Part shown: positions 7,424-10,391 of the stretch, piece by piece | Numbering within the stretch: the first letter of the stretch is position 1 | How the letters are laid out: every line of letters begins with the position of its first letter | Assembly (NCBI GenBank): GCA_009695395.1 | Contig: SIBB01000085.1 | Span: forward strand, 1-10,391 | Direction: 5' to 3' | Length of the DNA: 10,391 nucleotides | Source: Pedosphaera sp. | Lineage (GTDB): Bacteria > Verrucomicrobiota > Verrucomicrobiia > Limisphaerales > SXTU01 | Made by a program: the position numbers and the translations under genes | The notes under the pieces: generated by a model | What the model saw: only the letters and a program-made list of their open reading frames with translations | What the model was told of the DNA's origin: nothing | The model's database searches: none

Positions 7424-7491
7424 CTTGAACCCTTTCCGGTTATTCCCGTCGAATACCCGGACGTCTGCTGGTAACGGCAGGCACCGAAAGA

Positions 7492-7521
7492 CATCCGCCT
7501 GATGCCGGCATCCGCCAGATG
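7492..7521. repeat. 13-bp direct repeat around a 12-bp palindrome, upstream of tatA
   Basis: CATCCGCCTGATG (7492-7504) and CATCCGCCAGATG (7509-7521) differ at one base and are separated by CCGG. Together they create the perfect palindrome GATGCCGGCATC at 7501-7512, and the outer ACATC/GATGT also pair. It lies 31 bases before the tatA start in a 129-base gap, the place of an operator or a small structured leader. No known binding site is recognised. Confidence 0.55.
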
Positions 7522-7552
7522 TGTTTCGCAAACCTAAACAGTTAGTGAAACC

Positions 7553-7840
7553 ATGAACGCACCAATGTTAGCAATGCTCGGCTGGCCGGAAATCGGCCTC
7601 ATCCTCGTCGTCGTCCTCATCCTCTTCGGCGCCAAAAAGCTGCCGGAACTCGCCAAAGGCCTCGGCCAAGGCATCAAGGAGTTCAAGAAGGCTTCCAGCG
7701 ACATGCAGAACGAACTGCATCGCTCCGCGGCCGAGGAGCAATACGCCGCTCCGCCCAAGCCCGCTGCGGCTCCCCAGCCCGCGCCCACGGCCCCCGCAGT
7801 GGCTCAGTCCAGCCAACCCGCGCCTGCGCCCAAGGCCTGA
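7553..7840 (+). CDS. tatA: TatA/TatE-type twin-arginine translocase subunit
   Basis: A 95-residue protein with the standard TatA plan: a short N-terminus, a single helix (about residues 13-26) starting with the polar Glu13 in GWPEIGLIL, the FG hinge at 25-26, an amphipathic helix beginning AKKLPELAKGLGQGIKEFKKA (about 27-47), and an unstructured Ala/Pro-rich tail. TatA subunits polymerise around TatC to let folded proteins with RR signals across the membrane. ATG at 7553 is used; Met5 or Met8 would also give a normal TatA. No Shine-Dalgarno. tatC begins 28 bases after its stop, and no tatB is seen, so this is a minimal TatAC pair in which TatA would serve both roles, as described for Gram-positive bacteria. 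Confidence 0.93.
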   Translation: MNAPMLAMLGWPEIGLILVVVLILFGAKKLPELAKGLGQGIKEFKKASSDMQNELHRSAAEEQYAAPPKPAAAPQPAPTAPAVAQSSQPAPAPKA

Positions 7841-7868
7841 TCTAGCAACTCCAGCGAGTCTCTAGGCC

Positions 7869-9455
7869 ATGGCGAGTGAGTCAGAGGGCGTGCCCCCGCA
7901 TCCTGTCCGTCCGGATGACGTAAAGTCATCCAGCGCAAAGCCTGCGCCCACAGCCAGCGATATTCCGGCGCAGCCCGGCGGTTCCCCGCCGCCTGCGTCG
8001 GGAGCGTCGGCTGAGGCCATGTCGCCAGCAACCCCAGCTTCACCCTCGTTGGCTGAAGCAGGAATCCCCGTCGTTCCCATCGGAACCGTCTCCCAATCCG
8101 GAGACCCCACAGTTGCGGGTCCGAACCCAGAAGGTTTTCCCTCGGAGGAACTCGCGCGCACGGAGCCCGTCGCAGACGCGAGCGGCACAGCGCCAACGGA
8201 CCCGAGCGGTTCCGGACCGCACGAGCCCGACCCGTATCATCAGGAGCACCAGCACGACTACGGCAGCGAACATCACCACAGCGATTCATCCTCCGACCCT
8301 TACCACGATCATCACAGCAGGCAGCAGGCCGACGACCCTTCGCACCACCACGCGGGAGAGTATGAGTATCCGGCCTACACGCCACCACCGCCCGAGGAGG
8401 AACACGGCTTCGTCAAGGCTGTGCGCTCCGTCACGAGCGTGTTCAAGTCAGACGACGGCCACACGGGTGAAGGCGGCGGCCCGGTCAAACCCTTCCTCGA
8501 CCACCTGGAAGACCTCCGGTGGATGCTCATCAAGATCACCGTCAGTTTGTCGGTGGCTGTGGCGGCCTGTCTGGTCGGCGCGGACAAGTTGGTTACCATC
8601 ATGGAGTGGCCGCTGGTGAAGGCTCAGCAGCAGGCGGAATCGGAAAACGCAAAGAGCGGCAAGCCGATGGAACATGTGCCAGTGATGTTCGATGCCACCA
8701 ATCGCATCGGGACCTTTCCGCTCGCCCTCCTCGGGATCGATCCGATCTTCAATCACACCAACAAGGCCGGGCGTGTTCACACCTTGCAATTGGTTCCCGT
8801 GGATCTCGGCACGAATCGTTTCCTCGGCCTGCAGCTCAATACCAACGCGCCGGCCTCCACCAGCCCACTCGTCAAACTACTCATCCTCGGCCCGCTGGAC
8901 GTGGTGTGGATCACGCTCCAGCTCGCGTTCTTCGGCGGCATGGTGCTCGCCGCTCCCTTTGTCATCTACTTCTTCGGTCAGTTCATCCTCCCGGCGCTGC
9001 GCGTGCAGGAAAAGGAGTTCCTGAAACCCTTCGCCATCTGGGGCACCGTGCTCTTCCTCTCCGGCGTGGCCTTCTGCTACTTCGCCATCCTGCCGCTCAT
9101 GCTGCGGATGACCGTCGAGTTCTCGCAATGGCTCGGCTTCAGTGCGGAGCAATGGCGCGCGCAGGAATACCTCAGCATGGTGCCCAAATTCCTGCTGGCG
9201 ATGGGTCTGAGCTTCGAGATGCCCGTCATCATCCTCACCATCGTGAAGGTCGGCCTGCTCGACTCGAAGAAGCTTAGTTGGTTCCGGCCCTACTTCGTGG
9301 TCCTCAACCTCTTCGTCTGCGCCGTGGTCAGCCCCTCCGGCGACCCCATCACCATGTGCGTGATGGCCGCGCCGCTCTGCGTCCTCTACGAGGCGTGCAT
9401 CCTCATCGCCCGCTTCTGGGAGTGGCGCGACGGAAAGCGCGCGAAAGCCGAATAG
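7869..9455 (+). CDS. tatC: TatC with long His-rich N-terminal extension and enlarged periplasmic loop
   Basis: A 528-residue protein; usual TatC is about 250. Residues 206-520 are TatC: FLDHLEDLR (209-217) entering helix 1, LPALRVQEKEF (374-384) with the signal-binding Glu381, helix 3 near 388-408, LLAMGLSFEMP (442-452) with Glu450, RPYFVVLNLF, SPSGDP and a C-terminal helix ending in RFWEW. It recognises RR signal peptides. In front lies a low-complexity region: Pro/Ala/Ser-rich to about 115, then a His/Asp/Tyr-rich stretch (about 118-165, with HHH and DPYHDHH) and PPPPEEE near 172. The first periplasmic loop (about 240-345) is some 60-70 residues longer than in E. coli. HLEDLR has Asp215 where E. 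coli has Glu15. ATG 7869 is the first start; internal GTG codons near residues 187 and 193 could give a shorter TatC. Core identity is certain; the status of the extension is less so. Confidence 0.92.
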   Translation: MASESEGVPPHPVRPDDVKSSSAKPAPTASDIPAQPGGSPPPASGASAEAMSPATPASPSLAEAGIPVVPIGTVSQSGDPTVAGPNPEGFPSEELARTEPVADASGTAPTDPSGSGPHEPDPYHQEHQHDYGSEHHHSDSSSDPYHDHHSRQQADDPSHHHAGEYEYPAYTPPPPEEEHGFVKAVRSVTSVFKSDDGHTGEGGGPVKPFLDHLEDLRWMLIKITVSLSVAVAACLVGADKLVTIMEWPLVKAQQQAESENAKSGKPMEHVPVMFDATNRIGTFPLALLGIDPIFNHTNKAGRVHTLQLVPVDLGTNRFLGLQLNTNAPASTSPLVKLLILGPLDVVWITLQLAFFGGMVLAAPFVIYFFGQFILPALRVQEKEFLKPFAIWGTVLFLSGVAFCYFAILPLMLRMTVEFSQWLGFSAEQWRAQEYLSMVPKFLLAMGLSFEMPVIILTIVKVGLLDSKKLSWFRPYFVVLNLFVCAVVSPSGDPITMCVMAAPLCVLYEACILIARFWEWRDGKRAKAE

Positions 9456-9764
9456 GAGTCCGGCGACAAGGCCTAAGCCGGATCGCAACGGCGGACAATA
9501 GTGTCACGCGCGGGCCGCTTCCCTGAAATTCACTCTCCGTCGCATGGGGAGCAACCCCGCGCCATCCCGCTCTCGGCGCATAAATCCCGAACTCCGTAAA
9601 ACGACAATTACGCTCCCCCTCCCGTTGCTTCACTTGAAAATATTACCAAGATTGAGGGGCGATAAGAAGCTGCTTTTTCCTGTGTCGCTGCGCGTTGTTT
9701 GACGCGGTTGAGGCACCAGTAGGGGAGGCCACGCGGAGGCGAGCGTAGCGAGCCGGAGCGTCGC
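9456..9764. other. Gene-poor spacer between tatC and the transposase remnant
   Basis: About 310 bases with no convincing coding sequence on either strand; the small open frames have no start context or recognisable family. It holds a weak hairpin directly after tatC and an inverted repeat at the far end, both listed separately. The middle (about 9580-9680) is more AT-rich than the rest of the window, including TTGAAAATATTACC near 9634-9647. It may contain the unrecognised outer end of the transposon, but no terminal repeat can be defined without the other end. Confidence 0.5.
9459..9482 (+). terminator. Weak hairpin just after tatC (possible terminator)
   Basis: TCCGGC (9459-9464) pairs with GCCGGA (9477-9482) around a 12-base loop, 3 bases after the tatC stop. 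No T-run follows, so it is at best a weak intrinsic terminator or an mRNA-end stabiliser. Confidence 0.25.
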
Positions 9765-9766
9765 CT
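9737..9766. repeat. Dispersed-type inverted repeat at the end of the transposase remnant
   Basis: AGGCGA (9737-9742) pairs with TCGCCT (9761-9766), and flanking GTAGG (9719-9723) can instead pair with CCTAC (9764-9768). The interior reads GCGTAGCGAGCCGGAGCG. It resembles short palindromic repeats scattered between genes in many GC-rich bacteria. It covers the stop codon of the transposase frame (9765-9767), so it may have inserted at or truncated that gene's 3' end. Confidence 0.45.
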
Positions 9767-10391
9767 ACCCTGCAACAGAGACGGTGGCCGCAACGGCCTG
9801 CACATCGTTGCACTCCTCCACTCCGCCAAAGACCAGCCGTCGCGCCATCGTCCGCCGCCATGCGCCGACGCGTCGCTGGAGGATTCGCAGCAGCTTGTGG
9901 TTGAACTGCCCCGGATATTTCTCGCCCAGCTTTTGCAGGAGGTCCTTGGCCGTGGTGTCGGGTTCCTTCTGAAGCCAGAGCAAGAGGTCGGTCCAAGCGT
10001 CTTTGAACGGATCCTCACGCGTCCGCCAGGAGCGGGCTTTTGCCTCTCCTTTGCGATGCGTGGGCCGCGCCTCTTCTTCTCGCCATAGCTCAGGCAGGCT
10101 GGCGAGGAATTGATCCAGGCTTTTTCGATCCGGTCCCTCGCTCGGCTCCCCGGTGCTCAACTCCGCCAGCGCGGCCTGCCCCTGCCGTATTCAATGCAGC
10201 AGTTCCACCGGGTCCAACTGGTCCCGTTGCGTTCGCAACGTCGTCTTGACCCTTTCCTCAACTCCCGCGTGCGCCAGCAGTCGATCGCAAGGCGTGGCGG
10301 GCGGGTAATACGCCTTCTTCACTTTTAACAAGCGAATCGCGTGCTTGCGATGATAGCTGGCCACCGCAGCGAACTCGCTGAGGAGCTTCCC
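9765..10391 (-). pseudogene. Remnant of an integrase-type (rve/DDE) transposase, internally deleted and interrupted
   Basis: Read on the - strand from the window edge, the frame gives a helix-turn-helix segment (LLSEFAAVASYHRKHAIRLL) typical of the N-terminus of rve-type transposases. It runs at once into a C-terminal segment (KKAYYPPATPCDRLLAHAG ... LDPVELLH). The DDE catalytic core, normally a few hundred residues between the two, is absent. A TGA at 10193-10191 then interrupts the frame, but the same frame continues with matching C-terminal text: IRQGQAALAEL, LPELWREEEARPTHR, SWRTREDPF, LLWLQKEPDTTAKDLLQKL, LLRILQRRVGAWRRTMARRL. So one gene, with a large in-frame deletion and a nonsense mutation (CGA to TGA would explain it). 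It cannot encode an active transposase. The family match is from memory of such proteins; the 5' end is outside the window. Confidence 0.72.

Noticed and set aside
7420..7446. TTGACT-15-TATTCC as a tatA promoter
   Set aside because: The spacer is too short and the -10 match weak, and the -35 overlaps the end of pal; not enough to list.

Overview
The window is high-GC DNA packed with genes on the + strand. It looks like a chromosomal segment of a Gram-negative, outer-membrane-bearing bacterium, because it encodes a complete Tol-Pal system. The best guess is Verrucomicrobiota (Pedosphaera/Limisphaerales type). This rests on general resemblance: GC-rich SD-poor genes, short dispersed inverted repeats and heptamer tandem repeats between or inside genes, and a solitary paaK-like ligase. 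It is an inference, not proven by a marker gene.

Left part (1-2711): the last 33 codons of an unidentified gene; a strong sigma70-like promoter (132-160) reading almost directly into the start codon of a half-size EamA-type membrane protein (172-729); an intergenic spacer made almost entirely of two consecutive inverted repeats (744-807, 818-879); a phenylacetate-CoA-ligase-like adenylating enzyme (888-2147, GTG start) carrying an in-frame run of a 7-bp tandem repeat; and an exported single-domain rhodanese (2275-2661) closed by a clear intrinsic terminator (2679-2711).

Middle part (2920-7423): a Tol-Pal cluster in the order tolQ, a zinc-ribbon membrane protein, tolR, tolA, tolB, pal. The first three genes overlap by a few bases, as do tolA and tolB, so translational coupling is likely. 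TolQ/TolR form the proton-driven motor, TolA spans the periplasm, and TolB and Pal are the partners at the outer membrane/peptidoglycan. The inserted double zinc-ribbon protein with a basic segment and a single C-terminal membrane helix is not part of the classical system and is the most novel component seen here. TolB starts with a twin-arginine-like signal peptide.

Right part (7553-9455): tatA and tatC, a minimal two-gene twin-arginine translocase without tatB. The TatC is about twice the usual length: it has a roughly 205-residue low-complexity, His/Asp/Pro-rich N-terminal extension and an enlarged first periplasmic loop. Because TolB has a Tat-like signal and lies just upstream, the two systems may be functionally linked.

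Right end (9456-10391): a gene-poor stretch of about 310 bases with two hairpin-forming repeats, then the remnant of a DDE/integrase-type transposase on the - strand. It appears internally deleted (catalytic core missing) and is interrupted by an in-frame TGA.
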